Origin: Mantis religiosa
Lineage: Eukaryota; Arthropoda; Insecta; Mantodea; Mantidae
NCBI GenBank assembly: GCA_030765055.1
Contig: CM060947.1
Span: 105,012,966-105,076,965 of the forward strand
Reading direction: 5' to 3'
Length of the DNA stretch: 64,000 nucleotides
Under the pieces are notes generated by a model. It was not told the origin of the DNA. It did no database searches and was given only the letters and a program-made list of their open reading frames with translations. Below, one piece after another: positions 35,701 through 39,105 of this stretch. Position 1 is the stretch's first letter. Each line of letters begins with the position of its first letter. Made by a program: the position numbers and the translations under genes.

Positions 35701-36229
35701 TACTAAAAGATCAGCATAGGTATTGAGTATTGAAATATAACAGTATTTATAACAGTATTGCCCTACTTTTGTCATGAAGGTACTTTTAAATGCTAAACCA
35801 TTTTTTATATCTCATGTTTTAAATTTTCAAAGGTGGCAAAAGTACGTGTTTGATGGAAAATGGATAATAAAAAATGAAATGTTCTGGACACTTCCTCATC
35901 CTTATCATGAAATGCCAGATATTGATTTAACTCTGTTTGCTCAACTGCAACACTCGAAGCTTGTTATCTTCAAAGGTGATGTGAACTATCGAAAACTGCT
36001 TTCTGAGACTAAATGGATGCCCTCAGAACCATTTAGTTCTGCACTAAAAGGCTTTCATCCAACTAGTTTAGTAAGTTTACGTACAGTAAAATGTGAAATT
36101 ATTTGTGGAATTACTGAGGAAATTGCTAAAAATCTAGCTGCTGAAGAACCTGATTGGATGCTAATTGGAAAATATGCAGTAATACAGTATGATGGCAAGA
36201 AACAAAAACAGCTGAAATCTATTAGGTAA
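2678..36229 (+). CDS. ARMT1: ARMT1 (DUF89 damage-control phosphatase), six exons, first coding exon not identified
   Basis: Joined exons are 2678-2783, 7611-7849, 15516-15675, 16029-16191, 23461-23668 and 35833-36229. Every junction has AG/GT signals and the phases chain without a break, giving about 423 residues. The animal protein is about 440 residues, so only a very short N-terminal exon is missing. Recognisable family blocks in order: SYAYTVVKQRMPRML near the N-terminus, WFHSCWLFIECYFYRSIH, CLWGNQYDLS, NDNAGYELFCDLCLADFIL (the Asp-Asn of the DUF89 metal/catalytic site), CPWFISDA, MFWTLPHPYHEMP, VIFKGDVNYRKL and GKYAVIQYDG at the C-terminus. The family is metal-dependent and dephosphorylates reactive sugar phosphates such as fructose-1-phosphate; a protein carboxyl methyltransferase activity was also reported and is disputed. 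Introns reach 12 kb and hold nearly all the transposons described here. No disabling change is seen. Confidence 0.93.
3191..4541 (+). mobile_element. nearly intact mariner transposon with perfect terminal inverted repeats
   Basis: The element starts CGAGGGCTATCCAGAAAGTA and ends with its exact complement. The terminal inverted repeats are about 31 bp (3191-3221 and 4511-4541) and identical. It is flanked on both sides by TA (3189-3190 and 4542-4543), the mariner target duplication. It is 1351 bp long with a single transposase gene. It lies in the ARMT1 intron between exons A and B. The identical ends and short list of lesions indicate a recent insertion. Confidence 0.95.
3354..4442 (+). pseudogene. 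mariner DD34D transposase, one premature stop and a CTG expansion
   Basis: A single frame of 363 codons from ATG at 3354 to TAG at 4440-4442 is interrupted only by TAA at 3621-3623, after residue 89. The N-terminal part has the paired helix-turn-helix DNA-binding region (CEVRAVIRFLTAKHC; GVRQWVIRFKNGRTNVHDED; SGRPS). The C-terminal part has the catalytic triad: VTGDQTW (about residue 170), IHDNARPH and YSPDLAPSD, with 34 residues between the second and third Asp, which defines mariner. Positions 3453-3479 hold nine CTG repeats coding for a Leu run between the first helix-turn-helix and YRDN; related transposases usually have a short non-repetitive segment there. It ends in the usual family style, RYDKCLNLNGDYVEK. 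Because of the stop it should yield no full transposase. Confidence 0.93.
4560..5339 (+). other. intron sequence without a recognised feature
   Basis: AT-rich ARMT1 intron between the mariner and the palindrome. No exon, repeat ends or coding similarity recognised. Confidence 0.5.
5340..5441. repeat. near-perfect ~100-bp palindrome (MITE or hairpin)
   Basis: The left arm, TTGGAAAACTATTTGTAGTC onward, pairs with the right arm ending AATAGTTTTTCCAA. The inner part GGTTTATTGACACTTCGTCAC / GTGACAAAGTGTCAATAAACC differs at only one or two positions. The loop is about a dozen bases. There is no ORF. It could be a miniature transposon without autonomous partner in this window, or give a stable RNA hairpin if transcribed with ARMT1. 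Confidence 0.75.
5442..6440 (+). other. intron sequence without a recognised feature
   Basis: AT-rich ARMT1 intron; nothing recognised by coding content or repeats. Confidence 0.4.
6560..7140 (+). pseudogene. degraded Penelope-like element fragment (end of reverse transcriptase)
   Basis: Across shifting frames the + strand gives NSHLK (NIKFT-like), then KPTNVDNYRNINGCNSTSHY, NVSLSNKIFER and WVHADLIRKMLKKK. This is the order found after the YVDD motif of Penelope-like reverse transcriptases in the better copies here (RKPTHVDNYIKRNGCNPISH at about 39250-39310). The GIY-YIG part is not recognisable. The copy ends with ATTGCTTCACTGTAGC near 7115-7135, a terminal sequence shared with other PLE-related repeats at 15055, 15460 and 24045. 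Confidence 0.65.
7611..7849 (+). CDS. ARMT1: ARMT1 exon B
   Basis: The acceptor TGCTTTGCAG ends at 7610; the donor GTAAGT starts at 7850. Encodes QARQDLEYARFALILLKRSI and then PVWNNYIW and WFHSCWLFIECYFYRSIHH, the conserved W-x-xx-PWLLVECYMYRRI-type block of the ARMT1 helical domain. Ends in phase 2. The donor lies inside the 12-bp target-site duplication of the PLE insertion that follows directly. Confidence 0.93.
7954..8460 (-). CDS. GIY-YIG endonuclease domain of a truncated PLE (left arm)
   Basis: The minus-strand ORF of 168 codons encodes the C-terminal part of a Penelope-like element protein. KSGIYQIECNDCSQIYIGKT has the GIY and YIG motifs with the CxxC-like Cys pair typical of PLE endonucleases. 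KRNLETRAKEHF carries the conserved Arg. Then come SAVATHFWEKNHNI and the conserved acidic/Trp block TWEQIFISKN. The first 20 codons read through the palindrome centre and are not native. The reverse transcriptase is absent. With no retained RT and no native start it cannot be an active element. Confidence 0.85.
   Translation of the reverse strand: MFDGMASLMFEQIRLICSNIKDAIPSNKKSGIYQIECNDCSQIYIGKTKRNLETRAKEHFRSIKYKQLEKSAVATHFWEKNHNINPEPKLLKHTSGKQELSTWEQIFISKNRNKVFNFDIPQKDLFSKFLEPPPEETCDRVSSATPTRISREPADDRGKASETSSGKI
7964..8004 (-). ncRNA. hammerhead-like fold, PLE family A (left arm)
   Basis: Reverse complement of the motif at 8834-8874, with identical helices CCGG/CCGG, AGAGGC/GCCUCU and a GAAAC-UA-GUU end. 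The core reads CCGAUGA instead of CUGAUGA. Confidence 0.6.
8378..8884 (+). CDS. GIY-YIG endonuclease domain of a truncated PLE (right arm)
   Basis: Mirror copy of the ORF on the left arm: GIYQIECNDC, QIYIGKTKRNLETRAKEHF, ATHFWEKNHNINPEP, TWEQIFISKNRNKVFNF. The two 168-residue products differ at only about two positions. The last residues, from SREPADDRGKASETSSGKI, are translated from the terminal repeat including the ribozyme-like fold. As on the left, the start codon belongs to the inverted arm. Confidence 0.85.
   Translation: MFDGMASLMFEQMSLICSNIKDAIPSNKKSGIYQIECNDCSQIYIGKTKRNLETRAKEHFRSIKYKQLEKSAVATHFWEKNHNINPEPKLLKHTSGKQELSTWEQIFISKNRNKVFNFDIPQKDLFSKFLEPPPEETCDRVSSAAPTRISREPADDRGKASETSSGKI
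8834..8874 (+). ncRNA. hammerhead-like ribozyme fold at a PLE terminus (family A)
   Basis: CCGG (8834-8837), core CCGATGA (8838-8844), one unpaired U, helix II AGAGGC-AAA-GCCTCT (8846-8860), GAAA (8861-8864), a minimal helix III with loop UA, predicted cleavage after U8870, and CCGG (8871-8874) closing helix I with the first CCGG. Hammerhead motifs in PLE terminal repeats are established. Departures from consensus are U4 to C and the extra U between the core and helix II, so activity is uncertain. Confidence 0.65.
9081..9121 (+). ncRNA. hammerhead-like fold, PLE family A (terminal-repeat pair)
   Basis: Third copy of the family A motif: CCGG, CCGATGA core, AGAGGC-AAA-GCCTCT, GAAAC, CCGG. Its inverted partner at about 9038-9073 is truncated before the core (ends at CTATCATTG), so only this one is complete. 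Confidence 0.6.
9189..11045 (+). other. intron sequence, no gene; CT-rich patches
   Basis: CT-rich patches around 9360-9430 and 9700-9790, and no clear coding similarity. The stretch ACACCAAATGAACATCATCAT near 9760 resembles tails of dispersed repeats but no element end could be set. Confidence 0.35.
11046..11138. repeat. imperfect inverted repeat (~30-bp arms)
   Basis: CTATGAGTCGACTGAGACAC at 11048 onward pairs with GCTCTCAGTCAACTCATAG ending near 11138; arms of about 30 bp with a few mismatches and a loop of about 35 bp. The flanks (GTAATTAACACTG / ATGTTAATTACAATG) extend the symmetry weakly. No ORF. Possibly a miniature transposon. Confidence 0.55.
11414..12215 (-). repeat. family B tRNA-like repeat: head-to-tail dimer, split by a SINE
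   Basis: Two consecutive monomers in the same (minus) orientation: 11414-11657 continuing at 11910-11980, and 11981-12215. Each begins on the + strand with TTAATTGATGAAAATTAATC and includes, on the minus strand, a tRNA-like region (GCTCAATGGGTTAGAGC A-box/D-arm; GGTTCAAATC B-box). The first monomer is interrupted by the SINE at 11669-11909. The second stops at GGGGCTCTCAC. The monomers are clearly diverged from the 315-bp array at 19417. Confidence 0.8.
11669..11909 (-). mobile_element. tRNA-derived SINE, family A, nested in a family B repeat
   Basis: Flanked by the perfect 11-bp duplication ATACACTGTTT (11658-11668 and 11910-11920), which belongs to the family B host. Minus-strand order: tRNA-like head (GCCTCGGTAGCGTGGTGGTAG, B-box-like GGTCCCGAGTTCGATTCTC), then a body with GTTACCTGGATAAGG and TTATCCTGAAAGACGAATG, and an end at GGAGGACGTAAATTACC plus A-tail. 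It is the best dated copy of this SINE: inserted after the family B dimer formed. Confidence 0.9.
12213..12857 (+). pseudogene. Penelope-like element fragment with GIY-YIG domain (family E)
   Basis: A 200-codon open frame begins at 12255 and the same frame is open slightly earlier. It shows the PLE pre-endonuclease block SYRKFIYHPRAAHLFQKFF, the linker LAPQNKFSVQHLL, then KSGVYRIKYKGCDNFYIGKT and KRNLNIRLKGHFRN, KSAVAYHFWKENHDIE and TWEKIFIKIHERNLFNF. The GIY-YIG residues and the conserved Arg are present. The RT upstream is lost, so the copy is 5'-truncated at the family B repeat. It belongs to a different PLE family from the copy at 7848 (protein clearly divergent). The 3' terminal repeat follows and holds a hammerhead-like fold at 12865-12905. 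Confidence 0.85.
12865..12905 (+). ncRNA. hammerhead-like fold at the end of PLE family E
   Basis: A consensus core CTGATGA (12868-12874), one U, a perfect 7-bp helix II GTTAGGA-AGA-TCCTAAC (12876-12892), then GAAA (12893-12896). Helix III would be minimal, and helix I (CAG with CTAG) pairs over only two bases, so the cleavage side is weaker than in the other families. It lies 11 bp after the PLE stop codon region, the expected place. Confidence 0.5.
13000..13560 (-). pseudogene. mariner-like transposase remnant
   Basis: The minus strand gives VITVDETWIYEYVSETKQQ (first catalytic Asp in a DETW motif and the following E-T-K-Q-Q block), then GIVHKEYVSQSQTVNQ, and a corrupted HDNA-like segment near 13240. 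Several frameshifts and stops. Upstream weak similarity extends to about 13690. No terminal repeats were found. It is a different copy from the mariners at 1185 and 3191. Confidence 0.65.
13740..14690 (+). pseudogene. CR1/Jockey-like LINE fragment: end of reverse transcriptase and 3' UTR
   Basis: The 214-codon frame at 13803-14447 has the terminal RT blocks of CR1/Jockey-type LINEs: TNFLGLVIDSSLKWHKHI, SALKVYYAFIHAHLSYGVIL followed by WG, then FRQQKRAIRIME, CKSSFKKLKILTLPCLYIFE, and a basic end with YNHLPHSIK. The catalytic YADD lies upstream and is absent, so this is a 5'-truncated copy. A 3' UTR follows, ending near AATAAAATCTGAATCTGAA at 14663-14681, a tail-like simple repeat (CTGAAT-type) common at CR1 ends. 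The frame is largely intact, so it may be fairly young. Confidence 0.75.
14791..15082. repeat. ~290-bp palindromic PLE-related repeat without ORF
   Basis: The left arm (AATAATTTGTAACATAAAAC..., ACTTATCTTATAAGAAAA, TTATTAATTGATGAGTATCG) mirrors the right arm (GCGATCCTCATCAATTAATA, CTTATAAGATAAGTGAGG, TGTTACAAATTATTATAT), ending in ATTGCTTCACTG. The central part around 14900-14965 corresponds to the hammerhead-like core seen intact at 23915-23954 but is decayed: only the GCGATCCTC side remains recognisable. A non-autonomous relative of PLE terminal repeats by comparison with 23905-24060. Confidence 0.7.
15516..15675 (+). CDS. ARMT1: ARMT1 exon C
   Basis: The acceptor CCTGAAG ends at 15515 and the donor GTATGC starts at 15676. 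The first base completes the Thr codon split with exon B. The peptide runs from LSLATLDPFMP through EELEKSKAKLVSGAADLV to KGFIHLLK, corresponding to the poorly conserved linker and the helix just before the family's SLWGN block. Support comes from phase continuity and position as well as weak similarity. Confidence 0.85.
16029..16191 (+). CDS. ARMT1: ARMT1 exon D
   Basis: The acceptor TTTATTCAG ends at 16028 and the donor GTAAGT starts at 16192. Encodes KCLWGNQYDLSRPV (the LWGN-x-x-DLS family block), then ILVDDSEHVWNALKVV and ERRNVV. The last base starts the Asp codon completed in exon E. Confidence 0.9.
16742..17200 (-). repeat. family B tRNA-like repeat, head-to-tail dimer (second unit truncated)
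   Basis: The first unit runs from AGTTAATTGATGGAAATTAA (16745) to CTCTTATTATTTAAG (about 17047), where a second unit begins with TTAATGGATGGAAGTTAATC and breaks off at GTTTCCTGGA (about 17180). The minus strand has the tRNA-like boxes in each. The pair lies tail-to-tail with the oppositely oriented dimer at 17190. Confidence 0.8.
17190..17700 (+). repeat. family B tRNA-like repeat, head-to-tail dimer
   Basis: The + strand shows GAGCCCCTAGTGGTTTAGCG, a tRNA-like region TGGTAGCTCAATGGGTAGGA ... GTGGTTCAAATCCTGG, and the end TTAATTTCCATCAATTTACT at about 17455. A second unit follows directly (AATAATAAGAGTTTAATGAT) with its own tRNA-like region near 17605-17670, then truncation. The reverse orientation relative to 16742-17200 gives a large inverted structure. 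Confidence 0.8.
17921..18175 (+). mobile_element. tRNA-derived SINE, family A
   Basis: GCCTCGTCAGCGTAGATGGT head with CCTAGTTCGAAT as B box, the GTTACTTGGATAAGG and TTATCCTTCAAGACGAATG body, GATATGACTTAACGTTGGAG and an end GACGTAAAATTAC followed by an A-rich tail to about 18197. No clear target duplication was found. Confidence 0.85.
18627..18871 (-). mobile_element. tRNA-derived SINE, family A, with 12-bp target duplication
   Basis: Flanked by the perfect repeat ACCAGTAACTTA at 18615-18626 and 18872-18883. On the minus strand it reads from the GCCTCGGTAGCGTAGATGGT head, through the GGTCCCGAGTTCGAATCTC B box, to the GGACGTAAAATTAC end and a short A/AAC tail. Confidence 0.92.
19417..23217 (-). 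repeat. tandem array of 12 apparently identical 315-bp family B units
   Basis: The start motif ATTGATGGAAATTAATC recurs at exactly 315-bp steps: 19421, 19736, 20051, 20366 and so on to 23201. That gives 12 full units plus a 17-bp stub, with no difference seen between units by eye. On the minus strand each has a complete tRNA-like cloverleaf in mid-unit: 7-bp acceptor GCCATGA/TCATGGC, D-stem GCTC/GAGC, anticodon stem CTGG/CCAG around ACGGAAA (GGA at the anticodon place) and B box GGTTCAAATCC; the T-stem is imperfect. About 165 bp lies upstream of the tRNA-like part in each unit. The array lies in the ARMT1 intron between exons D and E. Confidence 0.95.
23461..23668 (+). CDS. ARMT1: ARMT1 exon E, with the catalytic Asp-Asn motif
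   Basis: The acceptor GATTGATTGCAG ends at 23460 and the donor GTAAGG starts at 23669. Encodes DIVNDNAGYELFCDLCLADF and then CPWFISDA and FADFVHLMNTF. The DNAG motif is the metal/phosphate-site signature of DUF89 proteins. The exon follows directly after the 315-bp tandem array in the same intron. Confidence 0.93.
23827..23869 (+). repeat. (CTG)n microsatellite, interrupted
   Basis: CTG/CTGCCA/CTGCCG runs over about 43 bp, in an ARMT1 intron 160 bp after exon E. Confidence 0.85.
23905..24060 (+). repeat. PLE-related terminal repeat (half of the 14791-type palindrome)
   Basis: Matches the right arm of the palindrome at 14791-15082 (ACTTAATAAGAAACTTTTCA, TTTTAAGATAAGTGAAG, TGTTACAAATTATTATATTT, GCTTCACTGTAAC). 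Unlike that copy it keeps a well-formed hammerhead-like motif at 23915-23954. No ORF; it abuts a minus-strand LINE fragment. Confidence 0.7.
23915..23954 (+). ncRNA. hammerhead-like ribozyme fold, best consensus match
   Basis: GAG (23915-23917), consensus core CTGATGA (23918-23924), helix II TGAA-AGTT-TTCA (23927-23938), GAAA (23940-23943), helix III ATC-AC-GAT (23943-23950), predicted cleavage after C23951, then CTC (23952-23954) pairing with GAG as helix I. All conserved core bases are present. Helix II is weak at its base and has extra bases next to the core, so cleavage is not assured. Confidence 0.65.
24110..24680 (-). pseudogene. LINE reverse transcriptase fragment
   Basis: The minus strand has MGVPQGSVLGPILFLLFVND (RT motif with GVPQGSVLGP), RFADDTTITI (catalytic FADD) and, after a frameshift, VKSTKFLLVSIQSDLKWDIH. 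This is a CR1/Jockey-type RT core from motif 4 onward, broken by at least one frameshift (KLNKTKKQ then stop) and truncated at both ends. Confidence 0.8.
24681..26061 (+). other. intron sequence with a partial family B repeat
   Basis: A diverged family B copy is split across 25093-25160 (TTGATGGAAATTAATCGTTC) and 25270-25390 (AATTCAATGTCATGGCCAGC, GCTACCATGGCCAATGTG), with an unrelated ~110-bp piece between (25180-25260) that recurs near 28575-28640 (AAAGYGAGAGCTAAAATATATG). The rest shows nothing recognised. Confidence 0.5.
26062..26480 (-). mobile_element. probable solo LTR (minus-strand orientation)
   Basis: Starts TGTAACTCTATGGGTTCG on the + strand. Read on the minus strand it has a TATA-like GAGGTATTTAAGAAGG near 26305-26320, a GGAAATAAAGAAC poly(A) signal near 26115-26128 and the end GAACCCATAGAGTTACA. 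The region before the end (TTTTAATTCTACGAA) resembles the same part of the LTR at 510-1002 (TTTTAATTCTACAAA). The outer boundary is not fixed, no PBS or coding region is attached, and no target duplication was confirmed. Confidence 0.55.
26481..27380 (+). other. intron sequence without a recognised feature
   Basis: A GC-richer patch at 26690-26790 has an open minus-strand frame (26584-26910) with no recognised similarity; it is likely repeat-derived. Confidence 0.35.
27380..28560 (-). pseudogene. pogo/Tigger-like transposase remnant, interrupted by a palindromic element
   Basis: On the minus strand, from 28560 down, come VRNYIKSSSRGEWDRNDMAA (the pogo/Tigger-type N-terminal helix-turn-helix), then LGCTNAYHIPEATLRCL, then HPGKAITDKNISELFSTVYF and NAVNGFQDCEIK, the last part of the DDE domain. 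The central DDE region is missing, so there is an internal deletion. The frame then meets the inserted palindrome (27947-28207) and resumes below 27935 with a Lys/Gln-rich tail (KEALKVTQEQLKQHKQEVDI) and a Cys-containing end. Stops and frameshifts are present. Confidence 0.6.
27947..28207. mobile_element. non-autonomous palindromic PLE-related element with 12-bp target duplication
   Basis: Flanked by the perfect direct repeat AATATTATCTAA (27935-27946 and 28208-28219) and inserted in a pogo-like transposase remnant. The element is 261 bp and mostly a palindrome: ATGAGTCGTATTTTTTATAC, CTGCTTCACTTTCGTACCTA and the GCAAATCATCGTTTGCATCT side mirror the second half. It ends in TTTCGCTTCACTGTGGTGTT. 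It has no ORF. The place of the hammerhead-like core is occupied by CCGTAGA followed by a strong hairpin GCAAAT-GATG-ATTTGC, then GAAACATGTCCTC, so the core is altered but helix II and GAAA persist (28066-28105). Confidence 0.85.
28561..29063 (+). other. intron sequence without a recognised gene
   Basis: Contains the piece CCAAAAAGTGAGAGCTAAAA (28576-28595), which also occurs near 25180, so part of a dispersed repeat. Minus-strand short ORF at 28807-28989 has no recognised similarity. Confidence 0.35.
29077..29262 (+). mobile_element. degraded palindromic PLE-related element
   Basis: Same family as 27947-28207 and 49331-49538: ATGAGTCGTATTTATTACAC, ATGATGCGAACGG, GAAACATTTCCTCAACATAGG, TACGTAAGTGAAGCTGATGT and the end TTTCGCTTCACTGTGGTGTT. 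The left arm is largely deleted. The flanks AAATTGACTTATT (29064-29076) and AAACTGACTTGTT (29263-29275) look like a decayed 13-bp target duplication with two mismatches. Hammerhead core lost. Confidence 0.65.
29480..29690 (+). repeat. family B tRNA-like repeat, single partial unit
   Basis: TGAGTCATTGGAGAATTTAA, the tRNA-like GGTAGCTCAATGGTTAAGAG and GTGGTTCAAATC boxes, GGCATTAAATTTTTAGTCTG and the end TTAATTTCCATTAACTGATC. The anticodon-arm region (CAGCTGGAGACTG) differs from other copies. Confidence 0.75.
29691..30389 (+). other. intron sequence without a recognised feature
   Basis: AT-rich ARMT1 intron; nothing recognised. Confidence 0.4.
30390..30545 (+). mobile_element. diverged partial family A SINE
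   Basis: TTCAAGAGATACTGTGTTTGAATCTTGGT corresponds to the SINE B-box region, followed by GAGCTACCTGGATAAGG, TTTTCCCTTATCCTGACAGG and a decayed end. The tRNA head is lost. Confidence 0.65.
31093..33262 (+). pseudogene. PLE reverse transcriptase plus GIY-YIG endonuclease ORF, frameshifted
   Basis: In order: an N-terminal basic region (LKLEINKQYKNLDEIELKLY; KKMKEKTIKLKYKLTNLC), the pre-RT block KKNVIYTKADKGNKIVIMDK, a stop at 31871-31873, SITMRPIVSSINSPTYKLAK, DTLISFDVKSLFPTIPVNQL (RT motif with the first catalytic Asp), a frameshift near 32320, AMGNSLSPFLADVYM, PYVDDIFAIVPK (catalytic YVDD), another break, IYRQPTQTDNYIKANGYNPR, FTYHPWAYDKFKKVFKKQ, and GIYQIECSDCNQIYIGKTKR with ATHFWEKNHNI. All enzymatic motifs are visible, but at least three lesions break the frame, so the copy is inactive. 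PLE reverse transcriptases are telomerase-related; this one carries the endonuclease domain. Confidence 0.88.
33384..33424 (+). ncRNA. decayed hammerhead-like fold at the 3' end of PLE family C
   Basis: CCGG (33384-33387) and CCGG (33421-33424) as helix I, core TTGAGGA instead of CTGATGA, helix II GGAGGCAAAGTCTCT with mismatches, then GAAACATGTT. Alignment with family A is exact in layout; the core has two or three substitutions, so it is probably inactive. Confidence 0.5.
33513..35188 (+). pseudogene. LINE fragment with reverse transcriptase end and RNase H domain
   Basis: The frame 33441-34532 is native from about LPKQLQQ (33516). NTALYADDLVIWKSG has the catalytic YADD; NAQYLGILFDKNLTWKKHI, TTYNTYIRPVLNYCGEIL and LERTQNQALRLITGAIKTTP are RT-thumb blocks of I/LOA/R1-type LINEs. 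An RNase H domain follows: THIYTHSS where the family has IYTDGS, so the first catalytic Asp is replaced; a frameshifted middle; then FQWIPSHCGISGDEQADMLA (34740-34800). The end has CCLCGKDDLMNIDHLTVC, a zinc-knuckle-like C-terminus, to 35186. The 5' half is absent and the start is fused to the PLE. The tail region is a CA/CG-rich simple repeat. Confidence 0.85.
35199..35335 (+). repeat. (CA)n/(CGCA)n and (GCTCTCAG)n simple repeats
   Basis: ACACACACACACGCACGC..., CACCCGCACGCACCCGCA blocks and then CTCTCAGGCTCTCAGG units. It follows directly after the LINE fragment and may have grown from its tail. Confidence 0.85.
35336..35832 (+). other. very AT-rich intron end before ARMT1 exon F
   Basis: ATTAATATT-type low-complexity sequence (35395-35600) and then ordinary intron up to the acceptor at 35832. 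Confidence 0.5.
35833..36229 (+). CDS. ARMT1: ARMT1 terminal exon F
   Basis: The acceptor TTTTCAAAG ends at 35832 and the stop TAA is at 36227-36229. Encodes 132 codons including the stop, with MFWTLPHPYHEMPDIDLTLF, KLVIFKGDVNYRKLL, ALKGFHPTSLVSLRTVKCEI and WMLIGKYAVIQYDGKK, all strongly conserved C-terminal ARMT1 blocks. The tail KQKQLKSIR extends slightly past the usual end. Confidence 0.95.
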
Positions 36230-36259
36230 AAATTTAAAATTCTGTCTTAGTTTTTGAGT

Positions 36260-36265
36260 AATAAA
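36260..36265 (+). promoter_or_regulatory. AATAAA polyadenylation signal of ARMT1
   Basis: AATAAA lies 31 bp after the ARMT1 stop codon, in a T-rich 3' UTR, and is followed by a T-rich stretch. This is a plausible site for a short 3' UTR. Confidence 0.5.
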
Positions 36266-37589
36266 GAGAGCTGTAATGATCATTTTATTTTAGGCAAAGT
36301 TGTAAAATAGTTTTATAATTGACATAAATGCATTTAAGAAGTGGAAAAACAGACTTCCACCTTTCACGAAACGTTAGTTATAATTGTCATAATTTTCATT
36401 TAAGCACTACACACAGTCTCCATTTCTGTAACAAAGACAATATTGTTAGTTTAAAAAAATTATAAAATGGATTACCCATTGAAGCTATTATTTATGGTTG
36501 GTCCCAAACAAAAGTTGTTTGTAAATTTTGAAATGTTTGTTGAGAATTAAAGAAAATGTTAGATGTATAATGAAGTATAGGTACAGTTATTGATGGAAGG
36601 AAAACAAACAAGACATACAGCTAGAGATGAAAAGTTGATATACAATAATCATTGAGTGGTTAGTATAGTGAGGGAATAAACTTCCAGGAGATACTACTAG
36701 AAATTTTCTTTCTCGGCAAGGAAGATGTATTTTGGACAATGTTGTGTAAAGCTGTATTTATCAATTTATTAGTTATGCTTGTTAAGTTAATAACACTCTT
36801 TGCAGTAATACAAGTGTTATTATTTTGCTATTTTATGAGAAACAAAAACATTGATCCGAGACCACCCAGTTAAGCTGGGGAAAAAAGTTGAAGTTCATTA
36901 TCAAACTGTTGTATATCACAAAGTGAACACAACACAACCTAGATAGAGTCAACATGAAAACTTCAATGCCATGGCTGGGATTTGAACCACTATCAAAATA
37001 AATATCTATTAAAAACCTTAGCCTATATACAGCTAGTGTGAAGAAATGATTAATTTCCTTAAATTAACTAAAACAACACAACCTGTTGCTAATCGAGAAA
37101 TATAATATTACAAATTATTACAAATAAGTGTCCCAGCACAGCAAATAGTAAAACGGAAAATTAAATTGTATTGCTCCATCCATCATGAATCCAACTCATG
37201 TTGAGCTGTAAAACATTTGTATAATATTTGCTTAAGAGCAGGAGTTTCACTATGCAGTATAAGTGAAAGGAGACAGTACAACTAGTTTTGTACTTTTGTA
37301 CTTTTTATTTCTTTCATTTTTTTTAAAACAACTTGGATTTAGTGTATGTTTCCCTATGATTTTTGTAGACATGAAATTGGTTTATGTTCTTATTCATTTA
37401 TTAGCATACTCCTTGTCTAATGCATTGTTTGTTCATAAGATTGGCAGCTATCATAAGCTGTAAATACAAAATGCCAGACAAAATTTAAACAAATATTACA
37501 AACAGAAGCATTATTAACAGTGAAGTTTTCTTCATGTTGAAGTTTTGTAGTGGCACACTTGTTTACACTCACCTTCATTTATTATTTTT
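36266..37589 (+). other. region downstream of ARMT1, with a partial family B repeat
   Basis: A family B fragment in minus orientation lies at 36940-37075 (GATAGAGTCAACATGAAAAC, ATGGCTGGGATTTGAACCAC, then a deletion, then CCTATATACAGCTAGTGTGA). The rest shows no recognised gene. Confidence 0.5.
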
Positions 37590-39100
37590 AAAAAACGCTG
37601 GTACGTTTTCCAGGACATTTGCCCTCTTCCTCAGCTGTTTAGTGACTGACTCTCCCCCTTCCTTTCCTCTTCCTCCTCCTGTATCTGATCCTGTTGCCAT
37701 TTGGTATTAGGAGCGCAAAGTTTTAACACTTCATTAAGTGGTGGGATTTCAAAATTTATAACATGTTCACTGTTTTTAATTATGTGGATTCTTTCCCAGA
37801 TGTCTAATTCTATTGGTGATTCTATGGTTTCAACAGTTTTATATTTTGTCCAATGTTGTGATTTTCTTTCCAAAAAAGATGTGATGCAGCGGATTTGTCT
37901 ATTTGCTTTAGTTTTATGTTTCTCTGGTGTTCCTTTAGCCTGATTTCCAAGTTTCTCTTCATTTTGCCTATGTAGAACTTCTCACAATCCTCACAATTGA
38001 TTTGATAAATTCCGGATTTCAGTGTGTTTTGAATTGTATTCTTAAGAGGTTTGTTTAGAATGCTCTTCAGGTTGAATTTATTCTGTGGGGCCAGTTTTAT
38101 ATTGAATTTTTTGAAGATTCTTTCAAATTTTTTAAAAGCCCAGGGGTGGTAAGTAAATTTTTTATATTTCCAATTTTGGTCTGAAAGTGGTGTTAGTGTT
38201 GTATTTGACGAGATTTCTTTTTGCCTTTCTTTTTGAGCATGTTCCTAATGAGATCAGGGTTGAATCCATTTTCCTTTGCTACTCCTAATATATATTCTCA
38301 TTCTTTTTGAAAATCCTCTTTGCTTAATGGGACACTGTATAACCATTGGATCAAGCTTCTGAAGACTGCCAGTTGATGTGAAATTGGGTTGCAACCATTC
38401 CTCTTGATGTAATTGTCCACATGTGTGGGTTTTCTGTGTATTCCAAATGTTAAGCTATTTTGGTCTCTCATGATTTTTAGGTCTAGGAAAGGTAGGATGT
38501 TGTTTTCTTCTATTTCCATTGTAAAGTTTATGTTTCTATCCTGTATGTTCAAAAGTCTTAGGGAGTCTTCTGTTTGTTTTTTAGGAATGATAGCAAATAT
38601 GTCATCGACATATCTTTGCCAAAATTTGTAAATTTGGGGAAAGGCTTTTACTATATGGATTTTGAGGTGACTCATATATATCTGCTAGCAAGGGTGACAG
38701 TGGGCTGCCTATTGTTGGACCTTTTGACTGTTGGTAGAATTTTTTGTCGAATGTGAAGAAATTGTGTCGAATGCATAGTTCTGTCAAATTTATAATGTTG
38801 TCTATTTCTGTAGAATCTAATGTGGTTAGATTCAGCCATTTTCTGAGAAGGTTTGGTATTTTTTTTAATCAGGATACTTGTGAACAGTGATTTGACATCG
38901 AAAGAGACCATTATGTGGTTTGAAGGAATATTGTAGTCCTGTAGTTGATTTATGAGTTCTATGGAGTTCTCTATTCCCAAACTCTCGAATTTCTGGAATG
39001 AATTTAGTTTATAAACTAACCACTTAGTAATGCATTATGTGGGTGAGTTGATACCATTTATGATTGGTCTCATGCTGTTATCATCCTTGTGTACTCATCA
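37590..39100 (-). pseudogene. Penelope-like element, left arm of a head-to-head pair (family D)
   Basis: Minus-strand order: DDNSMRPIINGINSPT near 39085-39040, MVSFDVKSLFTSI (first catalytic Asp), TIGSPLSPLLADIYESP, RYVDDIFAIIPKKQTEDSLR (YVDD motif), NNILPFLDLKIMRDQ, HRKPTHVDNYIKRNGCNPIS, SLIQWLYSVPLSKEDF, then, past frameshifts, the GIY-YIG part (KSGIYQINCEDCEKFYIGK region near 38010-37965) and ELDIWERIHIIKNSEHVINF. The 5' end is truncated and several frame breaks exist. The terminal repeat with a hammerhead-like fold is at 37595-37640. The right arm at 39106-40140 is nearly identical where they overlap. Confidence 0.85.
37598..37637 (-). ncRNA. hammerhead-like fold, PLE family D (left arm)
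   Basis: Mirror of 40066-40105, with the same core and GAAAACG segment, but with TGGTACG in place of TGGAACG near the cleavage side, so helix I/III are slightly altered. Confidence 0.45.
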
Positions 39101-39105
39101 TTGTA